A stretch of 64,000 bases of DNA from Lentinula raphanica (taxonomy: Eukaryota; Basidiomycota; Agaricomycetes; Agaricales; Omphalotaceae). A program made the position numbers and the translations under genes. Numbering within the stretch: the first letter of the stretch is position 1; every line of letters starts with the position of its first letter. Shown in pieces: positions 1 to 12,871 of this stretch. The stretch spans positions 62,001-126,000 of the forward strand of contig JANVFP010000043.1 of assembly GCA_027919835.1 (NCBI GenBank), read 5' to 3'. The notes beneath the pieces are model-generated. The model did no database searches. It saw nothing but the letters and a program-made list of their open reading frames with translations, and was not told the origin of the DNA.

Positions 1-1
1 C

Positions 2-3000
2 ACTTCTGGTTATACACCAGATCTTCATAACGCATATGAGGATACAAACTCACCACATGAAGATTCTCCAACGTTGTCTATGGAGAATGCGCCCCAGTCT
101 TCAACCGGAAAAGATGAACCTGTTGTGACATTCGATAAAGTTGTAATCACTGACATCGATGGATCCGCGACTTCAAGCCAAATGCGTGCAGCTGCTATAC
201 GACATGTACAAAAAAATGGGGGTTTATTGAATTTCCGCATGATGTGGAACCTGTAAATGAATTCATGAACCCCGCGTTGTTCCCTATGATATATCCTACA
301 CTGTTCCCATATGGCATGGGAGGGTTTGAAAACCACCGTCGATCGCACCGTGTTTCTCTCAGACGACAGGTCAAGCATTTCCTCAACCTTGCGGATCACC
401 GATTCCAGGAGCATCACTCCTTCATGTTCACAGTCTTCAACATCATCCAACGGAGAGAGGCTCTGCTGCGCACCAGCTTAAAAGTGAAACGGGCTAACTT
501 TTCCCATGTCGCGTCTACATTTGCTTTGGTTTCTGCGGACACTATCCATTCAGTTTCGCAGCGTATGGCTGCAGGTGATAGCACTACATTCAACTCTCCT
601 GAGGAGCTTCAGGTGCTCAACCTCATGCGTCAAATCAATGCAGTTAATTCACATGTACCAGGATCAACATCTGCTAAGGTTGAGATGCGCAATGAGATTC
701 GCGCACTGACTATAGACAAAGGGGCACCCAGTTTCTATATCACCATTAACCCGGCAGATGTCTACAATCCTGTTGTGAAATTTCTGGCAGGACACGAGAT
801 TGATGTTGATAACTTGAAAGATGCTGAAGTTCCTACGTACTGGGATCAGGCCAAACTTGTCGCCCAGAATCCTGTGATCGCAGGGAAGTTCTTTAACCTG
901 TACATGAAATCATTCATCAAAGCGATTCTGGCATATGACCCTTCAAAGTTAACCACTCACGGAGGTATTTTGGGACATGTCAGTGCTTACTATGGTTGCG
1001 TGGAAGCACAAGGGCGTGGCTCATTGCATTGTCATATGCTCATATGGGTAGAAGGTGGTCTTAACCCTGATGAAATCAAGAAGCGTGTACTGGCTGACGA
1101 TGGCTATGTTTTCCGTGAAAGGCTCATTGCGTTTTTGGATGATACAATATCGACTTCTGTTGTTCCTGATTGCGAGTCAGCTGTTCCAGTTCAGGCATCT
1201 CAATTTCATCCTTGCTCTATCCGAGGACCTCAAATACCTGATGAACAGGATGTAGAATCTCAAAACATGGTCCAGAAAGACATGCATTTGCTTTCTCAGG
1301 TTTGTCAAACCCACAAACACACATCGACCTGTTATAAGTATTGGCGTGGTCCACCTGAGCCTCGAGCATGTCGCTTCGAGTTGGATCAATCTAACGTGAA
1401 AGCGAACACATTTTTTGACGGTGAAACAGGTGAACTCAATTTGCGTAAGCTGGATGGATTGGTGAATGATTTCAATGAGACTATACTTGCAGCGGTGCGT
1501 TGTAATATTGACATTAAGTTTATTGGCTCGGGTGCGTCTGCAAAAGCGGTCATGTATTACATTACAGATTATATCACAAAATCACAGCTCAAAGCCCATG
1601 TTGCATATGCTGCACTAGAACTTGCTGTGAAGCGGCTCGAGCCTTCTGTTGAAGAAGACGATCCATTGACTGTCAAGGCCAAGAAATTGCTGCAACGCTG
1701 CGCATATTCAATGATTAGCCAGCAAGAACTTTCTGCTCAGCAAGTTGCCTCGTATCTGTTGGACTTTGGAGATCATTTCACATCTCATACGTTTAATAAT
1801 CTATACTGGACTTCATTTGAGCGACACCTTAACAACCTGGAACGTTCGGCTCAATCTCCAGATATTTCCGTTGATCTTGCAACCACTGATCAGGGAATTA
1901 TGGAAAACGACGACAGCGTTGGTGATAATGTTGAAGTGACTGTGAGCATATCTGCAGACCAGGTTGTTCGTGAAATCCCAGGACAGGTTCCAGACTATGT
2001 ATCCCGCCATTCAAAACTAGATTTGCTCTGTTTGTGGGATATGGTTGCATGTTTTCGCAAAGTGCGTTTCAAGCCAGAGAGAAATACATACATGGAGGAT
2101 GACGATATTGTAAACAATGATGTTCTACAGCCCGATTATACTTCAGGGTCTGATAATGACAGTGTTCAGTGTTCAGCTCATGAACTAACAGTCCTGCTCA
2201 ATGACAACAGCAATGTTCGACCTTGTTTTGAGTTCCAATCTAGCCATCAACAGTGTGCATCCCATGTGCTGCAGTTTTTGAAACCAGGCGATAGACAGGT
2301 ACCTGTGCCTATAGGACCTGGCTTGCCTCGCAGGGATTGGTTGGAGGTCTACGACCGCTACTGTCGAGTCATGTTGATTTTGTTCAAACCGTGGCGTACA
2401 CTTTCAAATTTGAGAATGCCTTCTGAAACTTGGTCTGACGCTTTCAAAGATTTCTTAAAGGAGTGTCCAGATTCCATTCGCAAATTGATCACAAATATGC
2501 AACTGTTACATGAGTGTAAAGATTCTCGTGATGATCACTTTGCTAAACGAAGGTGTCGAGCTGCTACCAATTCTTCCAACATTAACGACCGGCCCCGCAA
2601 TGGAGACGATGATTTTATGGGATGTGATGATGAAGATGAGCGGGTGCTGGAACACTTGACTGATATTCAAGGAATATACTCAGACCGATATCATTCAATG
2701 GATCAGAGTACCTCCAATTGTGTCCTTGCTGCTGAACAAGTTGGCATGTTTGATTCACCTACTGTCAATGTGGCAACGGTGCCGTTAGAAAAACAGCAAT
2801 TTCCAGCCGATGTCGAAGACATCACAGGTCAGCATGCGCACTATGAATCTGAATGGAAATCTGCATACAGCGAACAACGAGCACGTTGGAAAAAGAGGGC
2901 ACAGGTGTCAGATGTTGCAGGAGATGTTACAGAAAACTATTCAGATGTGGATGTGACATTGAACACATTTGACTCAGGCGGCCTTCCTGTTACAGGTGTG

Positions 3001-4836
3001 GATAGTACTCTAGCATGTCGACAAGTGGCAATGGACAATCGTATCGACAAACCATCTTTGAACACTGATACCGTTGAAGATTTCATCTGCAGTTTGAGTC
3101 CATGTCTTAACGCAGACCAAGAACGTGCTTTCCGCCTGATTGCTCAACATACCGTAGAAAAACCTGCAAATCCATTGCGGATGTTCATAGGAGGGCCAGG
3201 CGGCACTGGTAAATCATATGTTATCGCTTGTCTTAACAACTTTTTTCTCCACACCAATCAAACGCGACGCTTCAGGCTGTGCTCATACACGGGAGTGGCT
3301 GCTAACAACATCAGTGGAATGACTTTACATTCTGCTTTAAGCTTTACCAACATGTCTTTCACAAAAGCAAATTCTGCTAGTCACCGAGATCTGCTTGCAA
3401 TGTGGGAAGGTGTTGATTATCTGTTCATTGATGAAGTTTCAATGATAGGTTGTGCGTTCCTGTACCGAATCAGCCAAGCGTTGTCTCAGGCAAAAGAAAA
3501 CAGTGAACCTTTTGGTGGAATAAACGTGATATTTGCTGGTGATTTTGCACAGTTATCACCTGTGGGTGACTCCTCCCTGTGTGCCCAGGTGAAGACCCAT
3601 AGGGTGAGTACAACGGCAGGTCAAAATATTGTATTTGGCAAGCTCCTATGGCTTTCCGTGCAGACTGTTATCCTTTTATCAGAAATCAAGCGACAAGAGG
3701 GGCCACAAAACACACGATTTGTGAACCTCTTGACCCGATTACGCTCAGGTATATGCAATGATGATGATTTCGACTTGTTGAATACACGCCTTGCATCAGT
3801 TCTCAACATCAACTGGTCGGACAGCCAATGGACCCATGCGCCGTTAATTGTTTGCAACAATGAGACAAAGGATGCACTGAATGAAAGAATGACTGCAGCT
3901 TTTGCTCAACGGACAAATCAAGAGGTTCAATGGTATATCGCAGAAGACACTAGGAAGGGACACGTTGTCAGCCAGGATGTGCAGAACATGCTACTCGATC
4001 TCCATTCAGGAAAGACAAACTACCGTTTGGGAAAATTACCCCTTGTTATTGGAATGCCAGTGGTGATAGGAAGCAACTACGATGTACAGTCAGGTGTTGT
4101 TAATGGGACTACAGGGATTTTGCGCAAGATTCGATATCGTTTGGATGAAAACAACATGCGACATCTTGTCTCATGTGTGGTCGAGTGTCCACATCTGAAT
4201 GGTTTTGATTATTTACCGCACCTGACAGCAAATCAAGTGGCGGTCGTTGAAGACACTGTATCCATGAAGTTCATACACCCGATGTCAAAAAAAAGCTGCA
4301 TGTTTGCCCGTACACAGGTCCCGATTTTGCCAGGATTTGCGATAACTGCACACAAAGCACAAGGAGCAACTTACCAACATGCAGTATTAGACCTCGAGTC
4401 TTGTTCTGGTACAGAGCGGCCGTATGTCATGGTTTCGAGAGTGAAATCACTTGATGGTCTAGTTATTCTGCGACCCTTCAGACGTTCAAAGATTATGAGC
4501 CGTCAGTCGCAGGACGTACGTATGGAAATTAAACGTCTTGAGGCCCTACACATATCAACAAAGGAGAAGTGTGGGGAGGGTGTTCACAAGGATGATCCAC
4601 CTGTTGACTATCCTTTTCCTGTGTCGTTTTCTGTTGCAGCAGAAACATTGACCCGGCTGCAAATGGAAACCAGGTGCTCTTCGAAGCACTCACTGGATGC
4701 GGAAAGCTCGGTAAGATAGCCTAGTACTTTGGAATCTTTCTTCTGTTACTGACCGTTGAGTTTCATTCAGTCCGGAGAGGGTGTGCTAAACCGGCCAGCG
4801 AAGAGGCAGTGTTTAGCAAAGGTTCCATTGGATTAG
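2..4836 (+). CDS. Helitron Rep/helicase transposase, 5' partial, frameshifted
   Basis: Rolling-circle transposase of a Helitron: the Rep domain nicks DNA and a PIF1-type helicase unwinds it. The reading frame is open from the left edge, so the 5' end lies outside. A one-base shift falls in the G run at 218-222; the main frame then runs from 244. Counting from 244, the HUH-type motif GRGSLHCHMLIW is near residue 257, the two-tyrosine motif MYYITDYITK near 437, Walker A GGPGGTGKS near 983, the DEVSMIG box near 1062, GDFAQLSP near 1098, and the helicase C-terminal motif ITAHKAQGATY near 1366. A 60-nt intron (4711-4770) removes the apparent stop at 4717 and leads to a short last exon ending at 4836. 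All catalytic motifs look intact, so the element is young or the shift is a sequence error. Element ends were not found. Confidence 0.9.
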
Positions 4837-6293
4837 GTAGACAGACCAACGCCTGTGGCTGCCTTTTACCTGCCGGTATGTTTGATTACGTTTTGGCTGA
4901 ATGTGTGACCGTGTTGATTTTCCGGTTCTCCTTCTAGCACCTACTCTGTTATATGTCATGACCACAACACCCTTTATCTTTTGTCCAAGTCGGTGTGGGC
5001 ATTGTCGAAGAAACACGAACAACTTAGCAAGCTCTCACAGGTTGTGAAAACTGTGTGTGTGCAATGTTACATCCTTATCGACACTTTTATAACCGCTCTG
5101 CAATCGCATGATGTAGACCCACAGGACCGATCATGATTCATCCATAGGAATTGTACAACCGCTCGACCTGTCGTGGTAACGACATCAAAGAGCCACCTCT
5201 ATCCTAATCTTGCAGTCCGACTCTCTGTACTGTGCTCAGGTGTGCCGGGTCGCGTCAGCATGAAAAATCGGCTGCTACTGGAAACAAGGCGCCTTCTAAA
5301 AAGCACGCTCTGGACACCGAAGACTTTTCTTGCATTCAGTCTGACAATGGAGTGCATAATTGGCCACTATAGCGGCAACGTCAGGGCGACGTGTCACGAA
5401 GGTTCCTTTGCACTACGTAGAGATGTGAAAGACAGCGCCTGTGTCTCCAAGGTGTGTATGGTATTCATCGTTGTTCAATCAGTTGCTAAAGCCTGCTTTC
5501 AGCACCAATTCCCGAAATGTTTCAATGCGTTGGTCTCTCCTGCGTCCGCGGGCCCCGTTCTCACTGTGAGGTATATACATCTCTGAGGTCAGGCTCTTAC
5601 AAGCTTCTAAATTTCGTCCTCCCTGATATTCAATACCTTTCAGTGTAACCTTGCCCTCAACATATGATACTTTCTTCTGCGTGAATACCAAGACCTCACC
5701 GCAGCTGGTATCCAAACCGTCGGTACCGCTGTATCTCAGTAGTTACAACAACCCATGTTTCATGTATATTACTTCACACCTTTCTCATTGCCTATCGACT
5801 GCCGCTTTCTCTGTACAGAAAAACTGACCGGTTGAGCGGAGAGTTCCTTCATCTTGATCGGACACCTACCGCTACCTTTCCACCGGCGTAAGACCAAAGG
5901 TGGATCTGTACATCCATCGCACCGCTCCTCTCAGACCGCACACCGACGGACACTTCATCGTACAATCAAACATGACAACCATCGTACTGCTCCCAGCAGA
6001 CCGACTGCACTTTGCTGTATTGAACACACATCTACCCCGAACATCTACCCCAATGTATTCTCCATGGTTTGATTGCACAGGAAATGTAATTTTGCCTTCC
6101 GACACCATCGCACACCGAGCAGGACCTTCTATCAATGTATCGCATGTCCGACAACACGGTTGGCCCACTACTGCTGGACTTGAGTGTAACAGTTTGACTT
6201 CTCAAGGATTGCGCTTCGCTCAGTCTAGCCAGCAAGGCTTTGCAAACATATATATATATATCTCAACAGAAAACTCATCATATTCTTGCTTTC
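4837..6293. other. Interval without a supported gene
   Basis: Short unrelated reading frames on both strands, none with a recognisable domain or convincing splice chain. It may hold the 3' part of the Helitron, but I could not identify a terminal hairpin plus CTRR end. An AT dinucleotide run at about 6248-6262 lies 30-45 bp before the next start codon and could act as a TATA element. Confidence 0.4.
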
Positions 6294-8009
6294 ATGTCTC
6301 TCTTACGTCTTCGCACACGGCCTTCCGACGTCCAGAGAATCAATGACCGCGTGCTCCAGTGGGTTGAGGTATGTCTCTTGTGTAAATTTTATTCAGATTG
6401 TCGTACATGTCTCTGAAGCAAAGCCTCCATAGAACGGTCGTTATGCCTCGTCTATCAAGGGCATGCTGATTGGGACATCCTGTGATATGCCTTATTTGGT
6501 CAACGTTCCGGTCGATCTTGGTATATCGAACTACCACTCTGTTGATGATTTGAACGTTCGTCCTTACATGTGGATGACTAATGAGCCTGAGTTCAAGTCT
6601 TTCATCCGCAATCGCGAGCACGTAGACCGGTTTCCACTTAATGCTCGATCAGCCCTCGAGCATCCGTTCACCTTCTTCTTCGAAGAAGACACCACGCCTG
6701 CTGGGAGCAACAAACTTATCCGTAAACTTGGTACCCCGTACGAGACTGACACCGTCGACACATTGCGAGGTAACGTCATTGTACTGAAGCACACCAACAA
6801 TGGCAATATCGACAATATCGGAATGGAAGATTGGCCATTGGTGAAGGTCATTCTGGAATGGTATGTTCTTTCAATGAATCCGTGTTGTGTACTGTCCCTC
6901 ATGCGAACTCAGGTTGGTTGGCCATCGGGGTCTTTACATCAACACTTGTCCTCATGGACTGACAAAGGCTCAGACCGTCCTCTACTCAAGACCGGCTCTC
7001 CACGAAGATTACTCCTTGCCTGTGGACAGTCGATCGTCTCCCCAGACATATCCTATACATCTCCTTCACCAGATTTTGCGCATCCGTGACCTGCGTTTGA
7101 CCTTCTTCGAAAACACCGGTGTACTTACTCTGTTCGCATTGGGTGCGACATGCACAACTATGCGAACATGGGTTCAGGCCTTCTACCGCGGACGGGTTAC
7201 ACGCCTGTTGTCCAAGGTTTTCCCAGTCCCTCGTCATATCGAGTTCTTTGATGTCCTCCACTCTCATCATTCCAGGATCGGTGGATCTTTTGCATATGCT
7301 GTTGTTGATCCATCGTCGGTATTCATACCCAACAATATCAACATACTCTCTCCATTCGGGAAAGGCGACTCGTTCTGCGATGTTCTTCTCGACAGATGGG
7401 GTTGCACCCTTGTGACCGATGGACCTACCAGGGAACCTGTTAGCTCTGACTTCTTCGAACCCAGGACCATTTATATGAAAACACCACAGGTATGCGCTAT
7501 ATTCTTGTTCAATGTTCCACGACTGAGGTTTGGTATGTTAGGGTTATTCTGTCACTATTACCGAGAGCGATGACTTCAGTCTCATGTCGCTCATGTTGAC
7601 AGGATATACCACTGCTGAGTGTGTCCTACTTGGAGGGCACACTTTCACACTCTTGTACCCTTCGCTGGTAGAAAATCGAGAAGTACTCCGTTTGCCTTCT
7701 GTGGAACGGGCCATTCCCGAGCAGGTTTTGGACTGTGTATCGACACGGTTTAATCTCCTCGAATCAACGCAACATCTTGGTCGACCTTGTGGCGAAAGTT
7801 GCCCGAACATCTGGCGCCGATCGTTGGGCATGAAAGGATCCGCTACATTGTACTGGGGTGGTTTCAAAAACGGGAGAGATTCGCGGTTGAAATCAGGTTC
7901 TTATGAGTGGAAGATTGCGCATACATGTCGAAATCCACTATGTAAGTGGAGTTCCATCAAGCCCATGGAAATGTGCGACTGGTTGTGGTGGGCAGTGCCC
8001 GACGCTTAA
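6294..8009 (+). CDS. Nucleotidyltransferase-like hypothetical protein (4 exons)
   Basis: Modelled exons are 6294-6368, 6433-6860, 6913-7532 and 7603-8009, giving about 510 aa; phases agree at every junction. The third exon carries GGSFAYAVVD followed by PNNINILSP, and the fourth carries TTAECVLLGGHTF and LLYPSL. This order resembles a large Agaricomycete family with a nucleotidyltransferase-like fold, where a G-S turn is followed by an acidic D-x-D strand. Here the acidic pair is replaced by N-I-N, so catalysis is doubtful. The third intron (7533-7602) is the least certain. Family assignment is from memory of the pattern, not a search; the function is unknown. It lies between the Helitron gene and a convergent oxygenase-like gene. 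Confidence 0.6.
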
Positions 8010-8186
8010 GTAGCTTTCATGCCAACTCTGTATCTTTTGTATAAATTTGATGACTTGCGTTTACATTTCTAATAACAGTTTATCTTTGTTTCGATGAGAA
8101 GGCATACACTCTGTATTCCACTAGCTACTGCGTCAGGATGGTATTCATTTGTCAAACTACAATAGAACATTAGGAGCTGTTTGTGA

Positions 8187-11100
8187 TTAGCGTCGCCATA
8201 ATTGGCTTCGTAGTTCATGTTGTCCTCTCCTTCTGGCATTCTCCTCCGCACGTCTCTGATTTCTCCTTGGTACTGTCACATGAGACCCATTGCTCACAGT
8301 AACTCTCCCTGTTCTTCCATTATCCGCTCGCACCTCAGCACTAGCTACTATTGGTTGAGATCGACTTCCAGGCCCAGAACGCCCAGGTCTTCCTAAACCT
8401 GTTGCTGCAGAAGTTGTACCTGACGATGTAGAAGCTGTACCTGACGATGTAGAACCAGAAGGCTGTGGAGACGGTACAGCTCGGTTGGGATCGAGGGCAT
8501 GACTATTCAAAGATGCTACAGTATTTTTCGATGGAAGCATTGTTCCATGGAGGTCGCTTGAATGGAAACTCCTGTATGTTATATGAGTAACATTCTGTGA
8601 CATTCGTAGCAAGACTCTCACCATAGACAATTTGTTGTAGTTGCAATAAAGTACTTGTACTCAATGTTGCAAAATGCAAATTCGTGTTGGCTGGAATCAG
8701 CGCTGAGCAGTACTTGCGTACACAGGCCCCTGGTTGTGTCCTGGTCTCGATGGATGGGTGCCATATAACCGGTACAGTTGTATATATTTGCACCGGTCAT
8801 GCCCATATGGTCGCATTCGTTACACCAGTCCTCCAGTTTGTCGACTATCTTGGAATGAGCGTGTACAGCTGCTGCGCGCATAATGTCTGCAATCTGCGTG
8901 GACGGTTCATTTCATCAACTGTTCAAGCTGAGACATGTACTCACCGCAGCTTGATTGAAGAGGATATCGAGGCCTTTTTCGGATGTAGCATCAAGGCCGG
9001 CATAAGATGTGTATGTGTCTCCGGTTCGCCCTCCGGAAGCAGTACGTGAGCCAAGAGGTACCATTGTCCCTCCAGAATAACTTTCAAATTGTGCGCCACG
9101 TTTTAAAGCACTCACTCCGGTGCTTTCTACAACAGCATCTTGTAGCACGGCCAAGGTTTCGCTGTTGAAAGGGTGGAACCATACAAAGTCGATTACATTC
9201 TAGCTATAAACTATCAGATCGTAGTATAAATTGTGATACAAACTACTTTGCCTTTTGGTTGACCGTGTCCCAATCCACTATCTGCGACATTGGCGTTTTC
9301 GGATCTTCCTCGTCTACTATGAGGCAAAGGTGATGCCCACATCGGCGAACGATATCATCATTTGGTTGAACACATTGTAATGTGAGAGGTTTGGTTTTTC
9401 CAACGGCGTCGGGATGGTACATGTCTGTGTTATATGTGCGGCGACGCTTAGTCTTGTCCTATTCAATCAATGTTAACATATGTATTGTTCGTATTGATGC
9501 AGATACGCACTTTATTGGGCTTTCTGGGTTGAATTTGTTCATCACTGGGGACCATTGTTATCCCGCACCCAATCAGTTCATCTCGAAGTGTTGTCAACTT
9601 GGCTTCCTTCTCGTCAGCTTCGAGACCGGTCATGATATGAGGAAAGTAGAGATACTGTGTGCACCTCAGAGATGGTGGAAGGTCTCTGCAACCTAGGCAG
9701 TTCTTCAACTGCTTGGCATATTTTGAAGCCATTCGCTTCAGTAGTCGGAGTTTCACAGTTTGCTTGATAATAATACGCCAAAGTGGCCTCTCAAACTTCT
9801 TTAGATTGATGACATATTCACTGCTGAGTCCATCCCTAGTCCGTATTTTTTTCGTACACCAGTCAATCATCAAGCTGATGACGCGGCTGTAGAAGTCGGC
9901 GAGTCGCTGCTCATTGTTAAAGTTGGTGACCTACTAGTGCGTCAGTTGATAGGTTCATATTCTGTTGTTGAAAACCGTACGTTGTACCCAATCTCTTCGA
10001 GGGCGCTTCCTAACCACCTATTGTAGTTATATCGAAATGTATGGAAATTGGCAAGAAAGAAACAATAAGAAACATTCTGTGCGCCTGGCATAAGATTGGC
10101 TTCGGTATCAAACAGTTCAAGGAATTCCTTTGGGTCGGTAAGTTTCTTCTTCCCATCCTACAGTACATGCTCTGTTAAAACCCAGACGGCATTGAGTTAT
10201 AATTATTGTCTACCTTCCGCGCTAAGTATGCAGTTGATGCGATTGGCCACGATGTTTTAATGAACGAGGGTGTCCACCGGTCAAGCACATCCGATAACTG
10301 GTCGGCAATGCGATATTTCAGCTCTAATTGTAAAGCTTGGGAGTTCCGTGTACGGTTATGAAACAGTGGAGACGATATCTCTTCGATTGAAACTGTGAGC
10401 CCCGTATCCTATGAGTCTGTATTATCATTACGAGACATTTAAGGCAGCATCTGCAGTCTAACCTTGATAGCGCGCCGAAAGGCGGGGTGTGTGTACATGT
10501 TCTTCCTGACTTCCTTCATCGCCTTTATAACTGCAACGATGTCTGGGATGTAATCGTCAGGTTGCACGGTATTTATGATCTAGCAGATAGTTGAAGTTAA
10601 TCGTAGTCTACTATTACATTAAAATCACATACTTTCCGCAACTGGGCATTCCATCGATTGGCTACTGCAAGTTGTTCATTGTACAATTTATCTGAAATGA
10701 GAATCTCTTTCTCTTCAGCTTGCCAATCCTTGATTTGTCTTTGAAATTCGAACGTTTGAGATGAATACTTTCCTAGCTATGTTTCGCTACTCACCTGGTG
10801 ATATCTCCTTGTTGATCAATATCCATCGCGTCATCTGCCTTTGGCTGTTCAGCGTCGTCTCGGCCGGACTCAACTTCTTCACCAGCGATCTCGGTGCCGA
10901 AACGTTCGCCGACTGGGAAAACATTGCGCTGTGGGGGTACGTCGTACTCCTCTTCCTGCATGGTCAATGTAAATCAATGTTGATCAAATATCTCATAGTT
11001 CGACGTACGTTCAGTTCCAGCAACCTCGTATGGTAACAAGAAAGGTCATCTTCAACTTTATCCACCTCCTCCCAAACCAAATGTGCCAAAATATCGGTCA

Positions 11101-11369
11101 ATGTCAATAGCAGAAAACCGCGGTCAGGGTGAATAGCTTCTGAATCACTCAGTCCTAGGTTTTGGGCGATCCACCCGATCATACAGGACACCTTGTTGGA
11201 GTGATCGATTAAAATGAACGCTACGATTGAATTGAGCACTTACCAGTTCGTGGTCATTGATTAGAACATCTCTCACATCGTCCAGTAAATCCTCTTCTGA
11301 AACGTGCAGATGAACGTTCGCCTTAATCCGATCCCGTTGTTCTGTAATTGCGCCATGTATGGGATGCAT
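8187..11369 (-). CDS. TET/JBP-like 2OG-Fe(II) oxygenase-domain protein (12 exons)
   Basis: Exons on the minus strand: 11369-11244, 11191-11009, 10955-10795, 10738-10633, 10579-10463, 10408-10214, 10157-9981, 9930-9511, 9458-9252, 9199-8945, 8893-8622 and 8571-8187, about 867 aa with consistent phases. Near the C-terminus YMAPIHRDQD supplies an H-x-D pair (about residues 697 and 699) and SFHSSDLHGTMLP a distal His (about 748), the iron ligands expected of 2-oxoglutarate/Fe(II) dioxygenases. The block DEEDPKTPMSQIVDWDTV and this C-terminal layout match an expanded Agaricomycete family I associate with TET/JBP-like oxygenases, some of which travel with transposons. The C-terminal 110 residues are Ser/Thr-rich, then Arg-rich. 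The intron between 9252 and 9199 appears to use a GC donor. The start is the first Met after an in-frame stop. Substrate unknown; the fold call is an inference. Confidence 0.65.
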
Positions 11370-12345
11370 GGTGTAGAATGCGTCGTGGCCGTTGAACGAA
11401 TGGATTAGAGACAGTTGGAGTATTCACACGCACGCGGATACGCGTGCATGACCTGTCACATGTTCTTTACACGCCAGCACGTGGTGAACACTGCTTGTTG
11501 ATCTGTAAATTGCGTCGCGTTCAATGGATAAGACACCATCGCGGCGTCGTGTATCGACGTGTATCGACGCGTCGCAACCTGGATGTGTATCGACGCATCG
11601 CAACCTCAACGAGAACCACGGTTATCTTTGCGTAGTGAACATGACACGTCGATAGTCGCGTCGTTGAACGACTTAGTAGTCGCGTGGATTGAGGCGTGGC
11701 TGCTGGGAAGACCGTGTCTGATGAACGGTATCCAACGCGGAGGAAATGTATCCAACGCGGACGAAATGTGCTGTGTGAGTGGATGTGAGAATAAAGGGCT
11801 GCGTAGACAAATCTAGTCAGCGGTTGTAGTCCAGTCAATGTAGAGTACACACCTATCCCGATCGGCATGTTTCTGTCCATTTCCAAGCATGTAAGTAACG
11901 TTGAGGTGTGATCATGATTGTTCAACCCACAGTCGAGTAGATGCAAGAGCATGCTCCACGCCGTCTAGCGCTGCAGTCGACCGTGTGGTGGTTGAACAAT
12001 AGGTGGTTTGATTGACGCGAGAAGTTTCCCGACTATATGTAATGCGATCACGTGTGCCGTGTGTATAACGTTCTCGTCAGCCACGATCCAAATTAATTCA
12101 TTGTCCAAACCACCGATGATCATGTTTGCAGATCTGCTGGAGTTATCGATCGTGCCGCCTCTCCACCTGCCCTTTCTCAAGATTATTCTCCTGCTCGTCG
12201 AAATAATGTCGATTTTAGCTATCCCAAGTGCGCCGACGCTTCCAGAAATGACAACTCTTCTATGAGTTACACAACTTCTCCCTCGACACGACACCTTCGA
12301 CTACTTCATTCGGTCAGCTCTCGACTGTCATAACTACACCAATTT
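11370..12345. repeat. Gene-poor interval with short direct repeats
   Basis: No convincing gene. Around 11551-11610 the unit GTGTATCGACG occurs three times and TCGCAACCT twice. Around 11729-11765 the unit TATCCAACGCGGA occurs twice in tandem. Overlapping frames at about 11965-12294 on both strands have no recognisable domain. The left side is the upstream region of the minus-strand oxygenase-like gene. Confidence 0.5.
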
Positions 12346-12351
12346 TTGTTC

Positions 12352-12835
12352 AGCGTCGACCGACTTCTCCTGTACAGCAGATCGTCAGTCTTATCCGAGA
12401 GAGACAAGCTCAATTTCGTCTCACAAGAGGACTTTGGGAGCACACCCTGCGGCATCTTATACACGCCTATGAATACCTATGCCATGTCGGCGAAGCCCGA
12501 CAGTGGACTGAAGGTTGTCTGGACCACGAGCTTGAATTTGGCGTGGTAGAGATGGAGGAAGGGTTACGAAATGGCGTGGTTCTCGCGAAGCGTGTGAGAG
12601 TGTTCCAAGGAGTGGGAGTTGTCAGACGAATTTATGAGGTGCGTTCGAACATCCTGCATTTGGCCCGTATGGTGCTAATATCGTCAAGGTGCAGGCACAG
12701 GCCAGAGCTGCGATAACGAGGAGACACATGTCGCAGGAACGTAAAGCACGGAATAATGTTCGACCATCGGCAGTGGCTTTACAAGCCAGAATGCGTGTAA
12801 CTCGCCCACTCTCGGAACCTGATACTTTCTATTAA
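12352..12835 (+). pseudogene. IQGAP (Iqg1/Rng2-type) gene fragment
   Basis: The translation contains HAYEYLCHVGEARQWTEG, then EMEEGLRNGVVLAKRV and VVRRIYE, which is the calponin-homology domain of fungal IQGAP scaffolds, the proteins that organise actin at the cytokinetic ring. Directly after an intron-like gap (from about 12640) comes QAQARAAITRR and AVALQARMRV, which look like IQ motifs. In an intact IQGAP a long segment separates these parts and a GAP-related domain follows; both are missing and a stop occurs at 12833. This is therefore a shortened, internally deleted copy. It lies head-to-tail with Cch1 and calnexin fragments. Confidence 0.75.
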
Positions 12836-12871
12836 CGACTCGCTAGGTGCACCGCTCCCGGATCGAATCTT

